Source: Bifidobacterium samirii (GTDB lineage Bacteria > Actinomycetota > Actinomycetes > Actinomycetales > Bifidobacteriaceae). Taken from it: a stretch of DNA of 64,000 nucleotides. The notes under the pieces are model-generated. The model ran no database searches, had not been told where the DNA came from, and worked only from the letters and a program-made list of their open reading frames with translations. The position numbers and the translations under genes are program-made. Below are positions 51,620-61,665 of this stretch, one piece after another; the first letter of the stretch is position 1; every line of letters starts with the position of its first letter. The DNA lies in NCBI RefSeq assembly GCF_003952945.1, contig NZ_QXGK01000008.1:1-64000 (forward strand), in the 5' to 3' direction.

Positions 51620-52462
51620 ATGGCATTCGGCCAGCAGCCGCGCGGCGGCAACCCGTACGACAATCAGTACAACCAATACAACAACCAATACAACAACCAG
51701 TACGGCGCCCCGCAGTACGGCCAGCCGTACGCGTACGGCCCGTCCGGCGCGGCGATGAACGCGCAGATGGCCTACTCGTACGAGGAGGTCCAGTCCGCCA
51801 AGCGCGCCTCGGTCACCAAGGCGTACGGCGAGATGACGGTCGGCCTGCTCATCACCGCGGCCGTCGCCGTGGTCGCGCAGGCGACCGGCGCGTACGCGCG
51901 CTTCATCATGGCCACCGGTCTGATCGGCGTGTTCCTGTTCGCCGCCGTCCAGGTCGGTCTGGCGGTCTGGCTGGGCGCGCGCATCATGACGATCAAGGCG
52001 TCGACCGCGCGCGTCATGTTCTACGTGTACGCGGCGCTCATGGGCTTCACGCTCAGCTCCGTGTTCATGATCTACGACCTGGGCTCGATCGGCCTGGCGC
52101 TGGGCATGACCGCCCTGTTCTTCCTCGTGCTCACGATGTTCTCGATGACCACGAAGCTCGACATGCTCAAGGCCGGCCCGATCCTCATGGTCGGTCTGAT
52201 CGTGCTCATCGTCTCCCAGCTGATCCTCTCGTTCATCCCCGGCACGAGCGGCATGACCCAGCTCGTGTGCGCGATCGGCCTGATCCTGTTCGCCGGCATG
52301 ACGATGTACGACGCGCAGCAGACGCGCGCCCTGTTCGCCGCCTACGAGGCGCAGGGCCCGGAGATGATCCGCAAGATTTCGGTGGTCTGCGCGCTCAACC
52401 TGTACCTGGACTTCGTGAACATGTTCCTGTACGTCCTCCAGCTCCTCGGCGACCGCGACTAG
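51620..52462 (+). CDS. Bax inhibitor-1/YccA family membrane protein
   Basis: About 280 residues with seven hydrophobic helices. The N-terminal 40 residues are Gln/Asn/Tyr-rich with a short tandem repeat (NQYNQYNNQYNNQY, 15-28) of a type common in bifidobacterial members. Family motifs include MTVGLLITAAVAVVAQATG and FAGMTMYDAQQTRALF. Possible roles are calcium leak or membrane-protein quality control; none is shown here. AAGGAG precedes the start. Confidence 0.88.
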   Translation: MAFGQQPRGGNPYDNQYNQYNNQYNNQYGAPQYGQPYAYGPSGAAMNAQMAYSYEEVQSAKRASVTKAYGEMTVGLLITAAVAVVAQATGAYARFIMATGLIGVFLFAAVQVGLAVWLGARIMTIKASTARVMFYVYAALMGFTLSSVFMIYDLGSIGLALGMTALFFLVLTMFSMTTKLDMLKAGPILMVGLIVLIVSQLILSFIPGTSGMTQLVCAIGLILFAGMTMYDAQQTRALFAAYEAQGPEMIRKISVVCALNLYLDFVNMFLYVLQLLGDRD

Positions 52463-52483
52463 CGGATTCCGCCACGGCATGAC

Positions 52484-52514
52484 GAGGGCCGGCTCCCTGA
52501 TGGGGCCGGCCCTC
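52484..52514 (+). terminator. hairpin terminator after the Bax-inhibitor gene
   Basis: GAGGGCCGGC and GCCGGCCCTC form a ten-base perfect stem with an 11-base loop that can pair further internally. The T-run is absent (GCCGCATATA follows), so moderate support. Confidence 0.55.
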
Positions 52515-52583
52515 GCCGCATATACGGGCAGTCCGTCCGAACCGTCGTCGATGCCCGCCGTCGCGACCGTCACCGCGGTGGGT

Positions 52584-53563
52584 TACGGTTGTGCCTCATG
52601 ACAAGGCAGGAAATCATCGGCATGGCGTGTCTGACGCTGACCGCGCTGATCTGGGGCTTCGCGTTCGTGTCCCAGGTGCAGGGCATGGAATCCATGACCC
52701 CGCTGTTCTTCAACGCCTCGCGATTCACGCTGGGCGCACTGTCCCTGATCCCGCTGCTGGCGTTCAACGCGGCGCGCCGGCGCGGGGAGGCCGCGCAGGA
52801 GTCGACGCACCAACGGGAAGACGGGGAGGCGTCCGCCGCGGCGCCGTTGCCGGTGCGGCTGTGGTCGAATCCGGTCGTCGTGGGCGTGGTGTGCGGCGTG
52901 TTCCTGTTCCTGGCCAGCACGCTGCAGCAGTACGGCATCGCCGTGGGCCGGTCCGCCGGGCGCGCCGGGTTCATCACGGCCCTGTACATCGTGATGGTGC
53001 CGCTGCTCGCGTTCGTGTTCCTGCGACGGCGCGTCGGCGTGACGACGCTGGCCAGCGTCGCCGTCGCCGTGGTCGGCTTCTACGTGCTGTGCGTGACCGA
53101 CGGCTTCGGCACGCTCACGCTCGCCGACTGGCTGCTGCTGTTCACCGCCGTGCTGTTCGCCGCCCACATCCTCGTCATCGACGTGTGGGGGTCGCGCATC
53201 GACCCGATCCTGCTGTCGTTCGTGCAGTTCGCCACGACGGCGCTGCTCAGCTGGGCCGGATCGCTGGTCGAAGGCTCGGTCGACTGGGCGGGTGCGGCCG
53301 ACGCGTGGATCGCCGTCGTCTACGCCGGCCTGGGGTCGGTGGGCGTCGCCTATACGCTGCAGGCGGTCGGTCAGCGCTGGGTGCCGCCGACGCGCGCGTC
53401 GCTGATCATGTCGCTCGAATCGTTCTTCTCGGTCGTGGGCGGCGCGCTGCTGCTGGGCGAGAGCATGACGCCGCGCGGCTATCTGGGCTGTGCGCTCATC
53501 TTCGCCGGCACCCTGCTGGCCCAGCTCCCCGACGACATGTTCGCCAGACGCCGGCAGGCGTAG
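52584..53563 (+). CDS. EamA/DMT-superfamily transporter
   Basis: Coding from ATG 52598, about 321 residues with ten helices in two EamA repeats; the first 14 bases are TACGGT plus an eight-base spacer (leaderless type). N-terminal LTALIWGFAFVSQVQGME and C-terminal LIMSLESFFSVVGGALLLGESMTPRGYLGCALIFAG are typical of drug/metabolite exporters. A charged loop (65-85) follows helix 2. Substrate unknown. Confidence 0.87.
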
Positions 53564-53574
53564 GCCGGCGCGCG

Positions 53575-54303
53575 TCAGCCGGCCTTGGGGGCCTCGCCCA
53601 CCTGCGGAGCGCCGTTGATGTCGCGGTGGATGTTCTGCATCTGCGTCTCGATGTTCTGCAGGGAGCGGGCGCAGTCGAGCAGCGTCTGCGAATGCTCGCT
53701 GATCTTGGCGTCCGGAAGGTCGGTCTTGTAGCGCAGCGCATGCTCCAGGCTCGCCCAGTAGTCCATCGCGATGGTGCGGAACTGGACCTCCACCGGCGTG
53801 TAGTGGGCGCCCGAGGAGAGGAACACCGGCACCGCGTAGATCACATGCAGCGACCGGTAGCCGTTCTGCTTGGGGTTCTTGATGTAGTCCTTGACGCGCA
53901 GCACGGAGATGTCGTTCTGCGCCGACAGGTAGTTCGACACCGAGTACACGTCGTCCCGGTAGTTGCAGATCACGCGGATGCCGGCCACATCGAACAGGTT
54001 GTCCTTCATCGCCTCGACGCTCAGCGGCAGCCCGCGGCGCACGAGCTTGCCGAGGATCGAGTTGACGGACTTGAGGCGGCGCTCCATATGGTGGATCGGG
54101 TCGTGCGAGAAACGCACCTGGAACTCCGAATCAAGGATCTCCAGCTTGGTGCTGATCTCGTACATCGCGCCCTCGTACACCTGCATGAGGTCGATGAACT
54201 CGGGGATCTGATCGGTGGGGAACTCGCCCTCCTCCAGTGAGGCGCCCTTGAGTCGGGCCCTGAGGTCGGCGGTGTTGATGCGGCTCTGTCGGTCAAGTAT
54301 CAC
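53575..54303 (-). CDS. small alarmone synthetase, (p)ppGpp synthetase (RelA/SpoT domain only)
   Basis: About 242 residues with only the synthetase domain, no HD hydrolase or regulatory region, like RelP/RelQ (YjbM/YwaC). Motifs: HHMERRLKSVNSILGKL, DVAGIRVICNYRDDVY, KDYIKNPKQNGYRSLH and VEVQFRTIAMDYWASLEH. It transfers pyrophosphate from ATP to GDP/GTP. A minus-strand TACTAT box ends seven bases before GTG 54303, so this is preferred over ATG 54312, which overlaps the box. Divergent from miaB. Confidence 0.88.
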   Translation of the reverse strand: MILDRQSRINTADLRARLKGASLEEGEFPTDQIPEFIDLMQVYEGAMYEISTKLEILDSEFQVRFSHDPIHHMERRLKSVNSILGKLVRRGLPLSVEAMKDNLFDVAGIRVICNYRDDVYSVSNYLSAQNDISVLRVKDYIKNPKQNGYRSLHVIYAVPVFLSSGAHYTPVEVQFRTIAMDYWASLEHALRYKTDLPDAKISEHSQTLLDCARSLQNIETQMQNIHRDINGAPQVGEAPKAG

Positions 54304-54431
54304 GCCTCCCATAGTAGCGCCCGACCCGTGGTGATGTCATGAAGGGGACACGAACGGCGTGCGGCGGCCGCGGACGGCTCGCGTACCGGCGGCACACCGG
54401 TGGGCGTGGCCCATCGTTACGATGGGTGGCT
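54304..54431. promoter_or_regulatory. divergent promoters of the alarmone synthetase and miaB
   Basis: The minus-strand -10 TACTAT lies at 54311-54316 with a seven-base spacer to GTG 54303. The plus-strand -10 TACGAT lies at 54418-54423 with an eight-base spacer to ATG 54432. Neither start has a Shine-Dalgarno, so both transcripts appear leaderless. Confidence 0.6.
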
Positions 54432-55895
54432 ATGAACGAAGACATGATGACCGAGGACGAACGCGCCTCGAAGACGGCCGAGCCCATGACCGACGCGACC
54501 GGCGGGGAGCGCGGCCGCGGCAAGGGCGTCTACCACATCCACACGCTCGGATGCCAGATGAACGTGCACGACTCCGAACGCATCGCCGGCGTGCTCGAGG
54601 CCGACGGCTATGTGGCCGCCACCGAGGACCAGGTGATCGACAAGGACATCGACCTGATCGTGATGAACACGTGCGCGGTGCGCGAGAACGCCGCCGAACG
54701 CATGTACGGCACCATCGGCCTGTGGGCGCAGATGAAGCGCGCCCGCCCGAACCTGCAGATCGCCGTGGGCGGCTGCATGGCCCAGCTCGACCGCGAGCGC
54801 ATCGCCCGCAAGGCCCCGTGGGTCGACGCCGTGTTCGGCACGAAGAACATCGGCTCCCTGCCCACGCTGCTCGACCAGGCGCGCGTCACCGGTGAGGCGC
54901 AGGTCGAGGTCGCCGACCGCCTCGACTACTTCCCGAGCGACCTGCCGGCCGCCCGCGCCTCGAAGGTGTCGAGCTGGGTGTCGATCTCCATGGGCTGCAA
55001 CAACACGTGCACGTTCTGCATCGTGCCGACGACGCGCGGCAAGGAGCACGACCGCCGTCCGGGCGACATCGTCGCCGAGGTGCGCCGCTGCGTCGAACAG
55101 GGCGCCAAGGAGGTGACTCTGCTGGGCCAGAACGTCAACTCGTTCGGCTACGGCATCGGCGACCGCTACGCGTTCAGCAAGCTGCTGCGCGCCTGCGGCG
55201 AGATCGAAGGCCTGGAGCGCGTGCGCTTCACGTCGCCGCACCCGGCCGCGTTCACCGACGACGTGATCGCCGCGATGGCCGAGACCCCGAACGTCATGCA
55301 CCAGCTGCACTTCCCGCTCCAGTCCGGATCCGACCGGATCCTGCGCGCCATGCGCCGCTCCTACCGTTCCGAGAAGTTCATGACGATCCTCGGCAAGATC
55401 CGCGCCGCCATGCCCGACGCGCAGATCTCCACCGACATCATCGTCGGCTTCCCCGGCGAGACCGAGGAGGACTTTCAGGAGACGCTGCGCATCGTCGAGG
55501 AGGCTCGCTTCTCGTCCGCGTTCACGTTCATCTACTCGCCGCGCCCCGGAACCCCGGCCGCCGAGATGGAGCAGGTGCCGCACGACGTGGCCCAGGAGCG
55601 CTTCGAGAGGCTCGTGGCGCTGCAGGAGCGTATCACCGCCGAGGAGCTCGCCAAGTTCGAGGGCCGCGACGTCGAGGTGATGATCACCGGCGCCGCCGGC
55701 AAGAAGGACGCGGCCACGCACCGCGTCACCGGCCGCGAACGCACCGGCGTGCTCGTCCACGTCGGCGTGCCCGAAGGCGAGCCGACGCCGCAGGTGGGCG
55801 ACTTCGTCACCGCGACCGTCACCCACGCCGGCAAGCACAACCTGATCGCCGACCCCGATCCGAAGGCGGGACAGACCTACCATGTGCGCCACTGA
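54432..55895 (+). CDS. miaB: tRNA-2-methylthio-N6-dimethylallyladenosine synthase MiaB
   Basis: Radical-SAM methylthiotransferase of about 487 residues acting on i6A37 of tRNAs. UPF0004 domain cysteines occur in [24 protein letters not shown] and AVGGCMAQ. The radical-SAM cluster motif is C-x3-C-x2-C in [19 protein letters not shown]-terminal TRAM domain ends near HNLIADP. Its substrate is made by MiaA, encoded next with a 14-base overlap. Confidence 0.95.
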   Translation: MNEDMMTEDERASKTAEPMTDATGGERGRGKGVYHIHTLGCQMNVHDSERIAGVLEADGYVAATEDQVIDKDIDLIVMNTCAVRENAAERMYGTIGLWAQMKRARPNLQIAVGGCMAQLDRERIARKAPWVDAVFGTKNIGSLPTLLDQARVTGEAQVEVADRLDYFPSDLPAARASKVSSWVSISMGCNNTCTFCIVPTTRGKEHDRRPGDIVAEVRRCVEQGAKEVTLLGQNVNSFGYGIGDRYAFSKLLRACGEIEGLERVRFTSPHPAAFTDDVIAAMAETPNVMHQLHFPLQSGSDRILRAMRRSYRSEKFMTILGKIRAAMPDAQISTDIIVGFPGETEEDFQETLRIVEEARFSSAFTFIYSPRPGTPAAEMEQVPHDVAQERFERLVALQERITAEELAKFEGRDVEVMITGAAGKKDAATHRVTGRERTGVLVHVGVPEGEPTPQVGDFVTATVTHAGKHNLIADPDPKAGQTYHVRH

Positions 55896-56958
55896 CGCGA
55901 CCCGCGGCGCCGCCGACGCGCCGACTGCGGCGCCGGCGTCGCCGGTGCGGACGGCGGACGCCGCGACGCCGGCGGGGGAGCGGCGCGTCGTCTCCATCGT
56001 CGGCCCCACCGCATCCGGCAAGACCGGCCTGGCCATCACGCTCGCCAGGGCGCTCGCCGAACGCGGCGAACGCGTCGAGATCGTGAACGCCGACGCCTAC
56101 CAGATGTACCGCGGCATGGACATCGGCACCGCCAAGGCGAGCGCCGACGAACGCGCCGCCGTCCCGCACCATCTGCTCGACGTGATCGACCCGGACGAGA
56201 CGATGTCGGTCGCGCTCTTCCAGACGATGGCGCGCGACTGCATCGCCGATCTGCGCTCGCGCGGCATCCGGCCGATCCTCGTGGGAGGCTCCGGCCTGTA
56301 CGCGCGCGCCGCGATCGACGACATCTCGTTCCCCGGCACCGACCCGCAGGTGCGGGCGCGGCTGGAGGAGCGCGAACGCGAGGAGGGGGCGCTCGCCCTG
56401 TTCGCCGAACTGCGCGAACGCGACCCCGAGGCCGCGTCGCGCATGGATCCGAACAATCCGCGCCGCACGATCCGCGCGCTCGAGGTGATCGAGGTGACGG
56501 GCCGCCCGTATTCGGCGAGCCTGCCGCGCTACCGGTATGTGATCCCGTGCGTGCAGATCGGCCTGGACCTGCCGCGCGAGGAGCTGGACCGCCGCATCGC
56601 GCTGCGTACGCGGGCGATGCTCGATCAGGGGTTCGTGGACGAGGTGGAGCGTCTGCGCCTGCATCTGGGCGTGACCGCGTCGCGCGCGCTCGGCTACCAG
56701 CAGGTCATCGACCATCTGGACGGCCTGCGCGACCTGGAGGAGACGTATCTGGACATCGCGCAGAAGACGCGCCGGCTGGCCCGCAAGCAGATGGGCTGGT
56801 TCGGCCGCGACCCGCGCATCCACTGGCTGCAGGCGCTCAACCCGGCGCTGGCCGCGAACGCGCTGGCGATCGTCGACCATGCGGACGCGGGCGACTACGA
56901 TGCGGTCGACGCGATGGCCGACGAGTACGTGCAGCATCATCTGGGCGACATCGGCTGA
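55882..56958 (+). CDS. miaA: tRNA dimethylallyltransferase MiaA
   Basis: About 358 residues. Adds a dimethylallyl group to A37 of tRNAs reading UNN codons. P-loop [28 protein letters not shown] (with Ala-Tyr where many members have Ser-Met/Lys); [13 protein letters not shown]; and the C-terminal [14 protein letters not shown]. The first 35 residues are an Ala/Thr-rich extension before the domain. The start overlaps miaB, so the two-step modification is encoded as one unit. Confidence 0.95.
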   Translation: MCATDATRGAADAPTAAPASPVRTADAATPAGERRVVSIVGPTASGKTGLAITLARALAERGERVEIVNADAYQMYRGMDIGTAKASADERAAVPHHLLDVIDPDETMSVALFQTMARDCIADLRSRGIRPILVGGSGLYARAAIDDISFPGTDPQVRARLEEREREEGALALFAELRERDPEAASRMDPNNPRRTIRALEVIEVTGRPYSASLPRYRYVIPCVQIGLDLPREELDRRIALRTRAMLDQGFVDEVERLRLHLGVTASRALGYQQVIDHLDGLRDLEETYLDIAQKTRRLARKQMGWFGRDPRIHWLQALNPALAANALAIVDHADAGDYDAVDAMADEYVQHHLGDIG

Positions 56959-56978
56959 CGGCCGGCGACACCGCACCG

Positions 56979-57003
56979 GGGCCGTCCCGTAAAGGGCGGC
57001 CCT
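56979..57003 (+). terminator. weak hairpin after miaA
   Basis: GGGCCGTCCC pairs imperfectly with GGGCGGCCC around GTAAA and is followed by TTCGTT. It is probably a terminator of low strength, 20 bases before the TAGAAT -10 of ftsK. Confidence 0.45.
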
Positions 57004-57040
57004 TCGTTATGACCGGCCGACGGTAGAATCGGGAGACGTT

Positions 57041-59980
57041 ATGGCACGTACAACATCCTCATCGGGCAAGAAGCCCCGTTCCTCGTCGTCCGGCGCCGGC
57101 GCGAAGCGCGATTCGGCTCCGAAGCGCCCGCCCGAATCGCCGGGCATGTATGCCCTGCTGATCGTCCCGCGCGCGCTGGGCACTGCGGTGCGTTCGCTGT
57201 GCGGCGTGGGCGAATACGATCCGGACTACCGCAGGGACGGCCTGTGCTTCGTGATGATCGTGCTCGCGATCTTCTTCTGCGCGTCCGAATGGTTCCGCGT
57301 GGACGGCGTGCTGGGTCTGGTGCTGCACGCGATCGCGTCGGGCCTGTTCGGCGTGATGAGCGTGATCGTGCCGGTGCTGCTGGTCATCGTCGCGTTGCGG
57401 CTGATGCGCAATGCGGGCAGCCGTTCCGACAATCCGCGCGTGGTGACCGGCTGGATGCTGCTGCTGTGGTCGGTGTGCTCGATCATCGACGTGGCCGTGG
57501 CCGCCGACGTGCCCGGCTTCCACATCGACGTGCTCCAGAAGGCCGGTGGCCTGCTCGGCTTCGTGCTCGGCTCTCCGCTGGCGTGGGGCCTGTCCGACAT
57601 GTTCGCGATCGTCGTGTTCGTGGTGGTCGCCCTGTTCTCGGTCATGATGATCACGCGCACGCATGTGGTGGAGATCCCCGACCGGCTGCGTGAGATGAGG
57701 GAGCGCCTCGCCCCGCCGGCCGCCGAGGACGGGGACGACTATCCGAACGAGGTGCGCATCGGCGACGAGACGCTCGCGTTCGCGCAGGGCGTGCCCGCGC
57801 ACGACGGTTCCGACGACGACGCCGAGGACGGCGCACGGTCCCGTCCGCGTCTCGGCTTCCTGTCGCGTCTGTTCTCCCGCCGCCGCGCCGACGGCGACCC
57901 CTCCCTCGACCGCTATGCCGGCGACGACCCGTTCGACCATGCCGCCGAACGTCACGGCGACGCCGCCGAGACGTCGCTGCTCGACCGTTCCGCCGGCCTG
58001 CGTCCGCGCACGGTCGCGTCGGACGGCCTGTCGTCCCTGTCGCCGTCGGCGATGCGGACGGCCGCGATGCCGTCCGGCGGCCTGGTCGACGACGATCCGG
58101 CCGACGAGGTCGGCGGCACGCGCGTCATGCCGTCCGGCTCGTTCGGCGCGGCCGCCTCGCCGACGCCGTCCGCCGGATACGCGGACGCCTCCGCCGTGCC
58201 CGCCACGTCCGCCGCGACCGGTCCCGCCGGGTACACAGGCGGCGCCGACCCATGGGCCGGCATCGCATCCGACGGCACCACGATCGTCAAGCCCGCCGCG
58301 CGCACCGTCGCCTCGTCGGCGTACGCGGGCCCGTCCGGCGCCGATGCCGCGGCGAGCGGTCCCGCGACGACGGCCGCGGCCGCATCCGCGGCATCCGCGA
58401 CGGCCGGCGGCGCCGTCGGCGAGGCGGACGCCTCCACATTCGACGCGGCCGCGTCGGACGACCCGGACCGTCCCTACCAGCTGCCGAACCTGGAGCTGCT
58501 GGCCAAGGGCCGGCCGCATGCGGCGCGCACGCCCGCCAACGACCACGTCATCGCCGCGTTGACCACCACGTTCCAGCAGTTCAACGTGGACGCGAAGGTC
58601 ATCGGCTTCCTGCGCGGCCCGTCCGTCACCCAGTACGAGGTGGAGCTGGGGCCGGGCGTCAAGGTCGAGAAGGTCACCAACCTGCAGAAGAACATCGCGT
58701 ACGCGGTCGCCAGCTCCGACGTGCGCATCCTCTCGCCGATTCCCGGCAAGTCCGCGATCGGCATCGAGATCCCGAACGTGGACCGCGAGATCGTGCAGCT
58801 GGGCGACGTGCTGCGCTCCGACAAGGCCGTCAACGATCCCGCGCCGATGCTCACCGGCGTCGGCAAGGACGTCGAGGGCCGGTTCGTGACCGCCGACCTG
58901 ACGAAGATGCCGCACCTGCTGGTCGCCGGCGCGACCGGCTCGGGCAAGTCGAGCTTCATCAACTCGATGCTCACGTCGATCATCATGCGGGCCACGCCCG
59001 ACCAGGTGCGCATGATCATGGTCGACCCCAAGCGCGTCGAACTGTCCGCGTACGCGGGCATCCCGCACCTGCTCACGCCCATCATCACCGACCCGAAGAA
59101 GGCCGCCCAGGCGCTCGAATGGGTCGTCAAGGAGATGGACTCGCGCTACTCCGACCTCGAGTTCTTCGGATTCCGCCACGTCAAGGACTTCAACGAGGCG
59201 GTGCGCGCCGGCAAGGTCCACGCGCCCGAAGGCTCCAAACGCAAGGTGGCTCCCTACCCGTACCTGCTGGTCGTCGTCGACGAGATGGCCGACCTGATGA
59301 TGGTCGCCAAGAACGACGTGGAAAGCTCGATCCAGCGCATCACGCAGCTGGCGCGAGCCGCCGGCGTGCACCTCGTGCTCGCCACGCAGCGCCCGTCGGT
59401 CGACGTCGTCACCGGCCTGATCAAGGCGAACATCCCGTCGCGTCTCGCGTTCGCCACGTCGTCGGCCACCGATTCGAGGGTCATCCTCGACACGGTGGGC
59501 GCCGAGACGCTCATCGGCCAGGGCGACGCCCTGTTCCTGCCGATGGGCATGGCCAAGCCGTTGCGCGTGCAGGGCTCGTGGGTGAGCGAATCGGAGATCC
59601 GCAAGGCGGTCGAATTCGTGCGCACCCAGCGCAAGCCCAGCTACCGCGAGGACATCGAGCAGATGGCCAAGGAGGCGGAGAAGTCCGCGATGGAACCCGA
59701 TGAGGACATCGGCGACGATCTGGACGTGCTGCTGCAGGCCGCGGAACTGGTCGTCACCACCCAGTTCGGCTCCACGTCGATGCTCCAGCGCAAGCTGCGC
59801 GTCGGCTTCGCCAAGGCCGGCCGGCTCATGGACCTGCTCGAATCGCGCGGCGTCGTCGGCCCGTCCGAAGGCTCCAAGGCGCGCCAGGTGCTCGTCCAGC
59901 CCCAGGACCTGCCCGCCGTGCTCGCGTTCATCCGCGGCGAGACCGACGCGCTCGACGCCGGCGGCGACGCCACGGCGTGA
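57041..59980 (+). CDS. ftsK: DNA translocase FtsK/SpoIIIE
   Basis: Septal DNA pump of about 979 residues that clears chromosome ends and activates Xer recombination at dif. Four N-terminal membrane helices (about 60-205), an Ala/Asp/Ser-rich linker (215-475), then the alpha-beta motor domains with Walker A GATGSGKS, Walker [12 protein letters not shown] and the C-terminal gamma winged helix ([28 protein letters not shown]). TAGAAT at 57024-57029 is a likely -10. Functionally linked to xerC at 22.8 kb. Confidence 0.95.
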   Translation: MARTTSSSGKKPRSSSSGAGAKRDSAPKRPPESPGMYALLIVPRALGTAVRSLCGVGEYDPDYRRDGLCFVMIVLAIFFCASEWFRVDGVLGLVLHAIASGLFGVMSVIVPVLLVIVALRLMRNAGSRSDNPRVVTGWMLLLWSVCSIIDVAVAADVPGFHIDVLQKAGGLLGFVLGSPLAWGLSDMFAIVVFVVVALFSVMMITRTHVVEIPDRLREMRERLAPPAAEDGDDYPNEVRIGDETLAFAQGVPAHDGSDDDAEDGARSRPRLGFLSRLFSRRRADGDPSLDRYAGDDPFDHAAERHGDAAETSLLDRSAGLRPRTVASDGLSSLSPSAMRTAAMPSGGLVDDDPADEVGGTRVMPSGSFGAAASPTPSAGYADASAVPATSAATGPAGYTGGADPWAGIASDGTTIVKPAARTVASSAYAGPSGADAAASGPATTAAAASAASATAGGAVGEADASTFDAAASDDPDRPYQLPNLELLAKGRPHAARTPANDHVIAALTTTFQQFNVDAKVIGFLRGPSVTQYEVELGPGVKVEKVTNLQKNIAYAVASSDVRILSPIPGKSAIGIEIPNVDREIVQLGDVLRSDKAVNDPAPMLTGVGKDVEGRFVTADLTKMPHLLVAGATGSGKSSFINSMLTSIIMRATPDQVRMIMVDPKRVELSAYAGIPHLLTPIITDPKKAAQALEWVVKEMDSRYSDLEFFGFRHVKDFNEAVRAGKVHAPEGSKRKVAPYPYLLVVVDEMADLMMVAKNDVESSIQRITQLARAAGVHLVLATQRPSVDVVTGLIKANIPSRLAFATSSATDSRVILDTVGAETLIGQGDALFLPMGMAKPLRVQGSWVSESEIRKAVEFVRTQRKPSYREDIEQMAKEAEKSAMEPDEDIGDDLDVLLQAAELVVTTQFGSTSMLQRKLRVGFAKAGRLMDLLESRGVVGPSEGSKARQVLVQPQDLPAVLAFIRGETDALDAGGDATA

Positions 59981-60033
59981 CGGCGTGACGGCATGACGGA
60001 CGCGCCCCGGCTGACAAGTCGGACGGGGCGCGG

Positions 60034-60711
60034 TAAGGTGAACCCATGACCAAGGACAAGAAGCAAAGCCAGTCATCCGCCTCGTCGTCGCTGCTGGACG
60101 GGTGGAACGCGCCGCCGAACCTCGTGACGTACTCGCGCATCGTGCTCGTCGTGATCTTCCTCGGCCTGTACATCGCGGCCGGGGCGTGGGGACTGAACAA
60201 CCTCCCGATGCGCTGGGTCGCCGCCATCCTCTTCATCGTCGCCGCCTCCACCGATAAGCTGGACGGCTGGATGGCCCGCAGGTTCAACCAGGTCACCGAA
60301 CTCGGCAAGCTCATGGACCCGATCGCCGACAAGCTCCTCACCTGCGCGACGCTCGTCGTGGCCGCCGCGTTCGGCGAACTCGGCCCCGTCTGGCTCGGCT
60401 GGATCGTCGTCGCCCTGTTCCTCATCCGCGAACTGGGCATCACCGTGATGCGCTTCTTCGTCATCGACACCGGCGGCAAGGTCATCGCCGCCGCATGGCC
60501 CGGCAAGCTCAAGACCCTGTTCCAGTGCATCGGCCTGTCGATGCTCATGCTCCCGGTCTGGCAGTTCGCCGGCACGTCCGGCGACAACCCGCTGTGGCTC
60601 AACGCCTACCTGTTCCTCACCTACCTGATGATCTTCGTGTCGCTGGTCCTGTGCCTCTACTCGGGCGCCATCTACCTGATCAACACGTTCTCCGGACGCC
60701 GCAAGGCCTGA
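60034..60711 (+). CDS. pgsA: CDP-diacylglycerol-glycerol-3-phosphate 3-phosphatidyltransferase
   Basis: Coding from ATG 60046, about 221 residues; the extra bases are TAAGGT plus a six-base spacer (leaderless type). Makes phosphatidylglycerophosphate in the membrane. The CDP-alcohol phosphotransferase signature D-G-x2-A-R-x8-G-x3-D-x3-D is exact (DGWMARRFN...GKLMDPIAD). Five or six helices. Lies in the conserved ftsK-pgsA-cinA order. Confidence 0.93.
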
Positions 60712-60724
60712 ACCGGACCGTCCG

Positions 60725-60751
60725 TCCCCTCCCGCCGGGAGGGGATTTTTT
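60725..60751 (+). terminator. rho-independent terminator of pgsA
   Basis: Stem TCCCCTCCC/GGGAGGGGA with a tight loop, followed by six T residues. Strong. Confidence 0.93.
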
Positions 60752-60810
60752 CATATACGGGGAGCGGCGGGCCCTCGGTGGGTCGGAACGCCGCTCCGGA
60801 AAGGAAAGCC

Positions 60811-61425
60811 ATGATGGATGCCAGCCAGTACGTCCCGTCCGATCCGACGGACGCCGTCGCCGACATGCAGGCCGCGTGCGACGCGCTCGCCGCCCGCATC
60901 CTGTCCCGGTGCGCCGACGACGGATTGATGATCGCCGCCGCCGAATCGCTCACCGGCGGCCTGCTCGCCGACGCGTTCGTCCGCATCCCCGGCGCGTCGG
61001 CCGTGTTCCTCGGCTCGGCCGTCACCTACGACATCCGCGCGAAGCGCAGCATCCTCGGCGTCGACGGCACGCTCCTCGCACGCGAAGGCGCCGTCCACCC
61101 CGACGTCGCCCGCGCGATGGCGTCCGGAACCGCACGCCTGTACACGCAGGACGGGGAGGAGGGGGCGGTCATCGGACTGTCCACCACCGGCGTCGCCGGC
61201 CCCGGTCCCGACGGCGACAAGCCGGCCGGCCTTGTCTACGTCGGCATCGCCATGCCGATGCAACGCTCTGTCAACGGCGGGCGGCTGGCCGGCGACGGGC
61301 GGGCCGACGACACCGCCGGCGAAACGGAGGCGCTGGAACTCCATCTGCACGGCACCCGCGAGGAGGTGCGCCGGCTGACCGTCCTGCGCGTACTGGAGGC
61401 GCTCGCGGAACGCCTCGGCGCGTAG
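60811..61425 (+). CDS. cinA: CinA C-terminal domain protein, nicotinamide-nucleotide amidase
   Basis: About 204 residues with only the PncC-type deamidase domain, not the N-terminal MoCF-like domain of long CinA. Converts NMN to nicotinate mononucleotide in pyridine nucleotide recycling. Motifs are AAAESLTGGLLADAF with the catalytic Ser, VTYDIRAKR and STTGVAGPGPDGDKPAGLVYVG. AAAGGAAAG precedes ATG 60811. In actinobacteria clgR-type HTH and recA usually follow; here an integrase does. Confidence 0.9.
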   Translation: MMDASQYVPSDPTDAVADMQAACDALAARILSRCADDGLMIAAAESLTGGLLADAFVRIPGASAVFLGSAVTYDIRAKRSILGVDGTLLAREGAVHPDVARAMASGTARLYTQDGEEGAVIGLSTTGVAGPGPDGDKPAGLVYVGIAMPMQRSVNGGRLAGDGRADDTAGETEALELHLHGTREEVRRLTVLRVLEALAERLGA

Positions 61426-61665
61426 ATCGGAGCGGTGGTTCTTCCGTCATCAGCGAAACTTGAGTCCGTTTTAAGCACAACCAGACGAATAGTTTGAACA
61501 CCCCCACCAAAACCGTTGCAAAACCACCGAAACGGCGGAATACCAACGATTGACGACAGGGGCGCTCGCCGTCGCCGCACTCCAAGAAATCCGTATAGGA
61601 CCGGGAGTGTACGCCGCAATAGGGTGGACTATAGGGTGAACCCGTACCAACGTATGGGAGGCGAC
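61426..61665. other. junction between core chromosome and mobile element, possible att region
   Basis: A stretch AT-richer than both flanks (notably 61440-61550) between cinA and the integrase. No tRNA or tmRNA fragment and no long direct repeat was found. The arms CACTCC and GGAGTG near 61590-61618 form a weak inverted repeat. Since the integrase is first in the element, attL most likely lies here or at the cinA 3' end. Confidence 0.45.

Noticed and set aside
51661-51705. Short tandem repeat CAACAACCAATAC
   Set aside because: It encodes the Asn/Gln/Tyr repeat at the N-terminus of the Bax-inhibitor-like protein; no separate element is indicated.
57059-60076. 1005-codon open frame antisense to ftsK
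   Set aside because: The ftsK frame has all motor motifs; the antisense translation is low-complexity Arg/Gly/Val and has no recognisable domain.
61426-61665. tRNA or tmRNA fragment as integration target
   Set aside because: No cloverleaf-like pairing, T-loop GTTCRA block or CCA end could be found in this interval.
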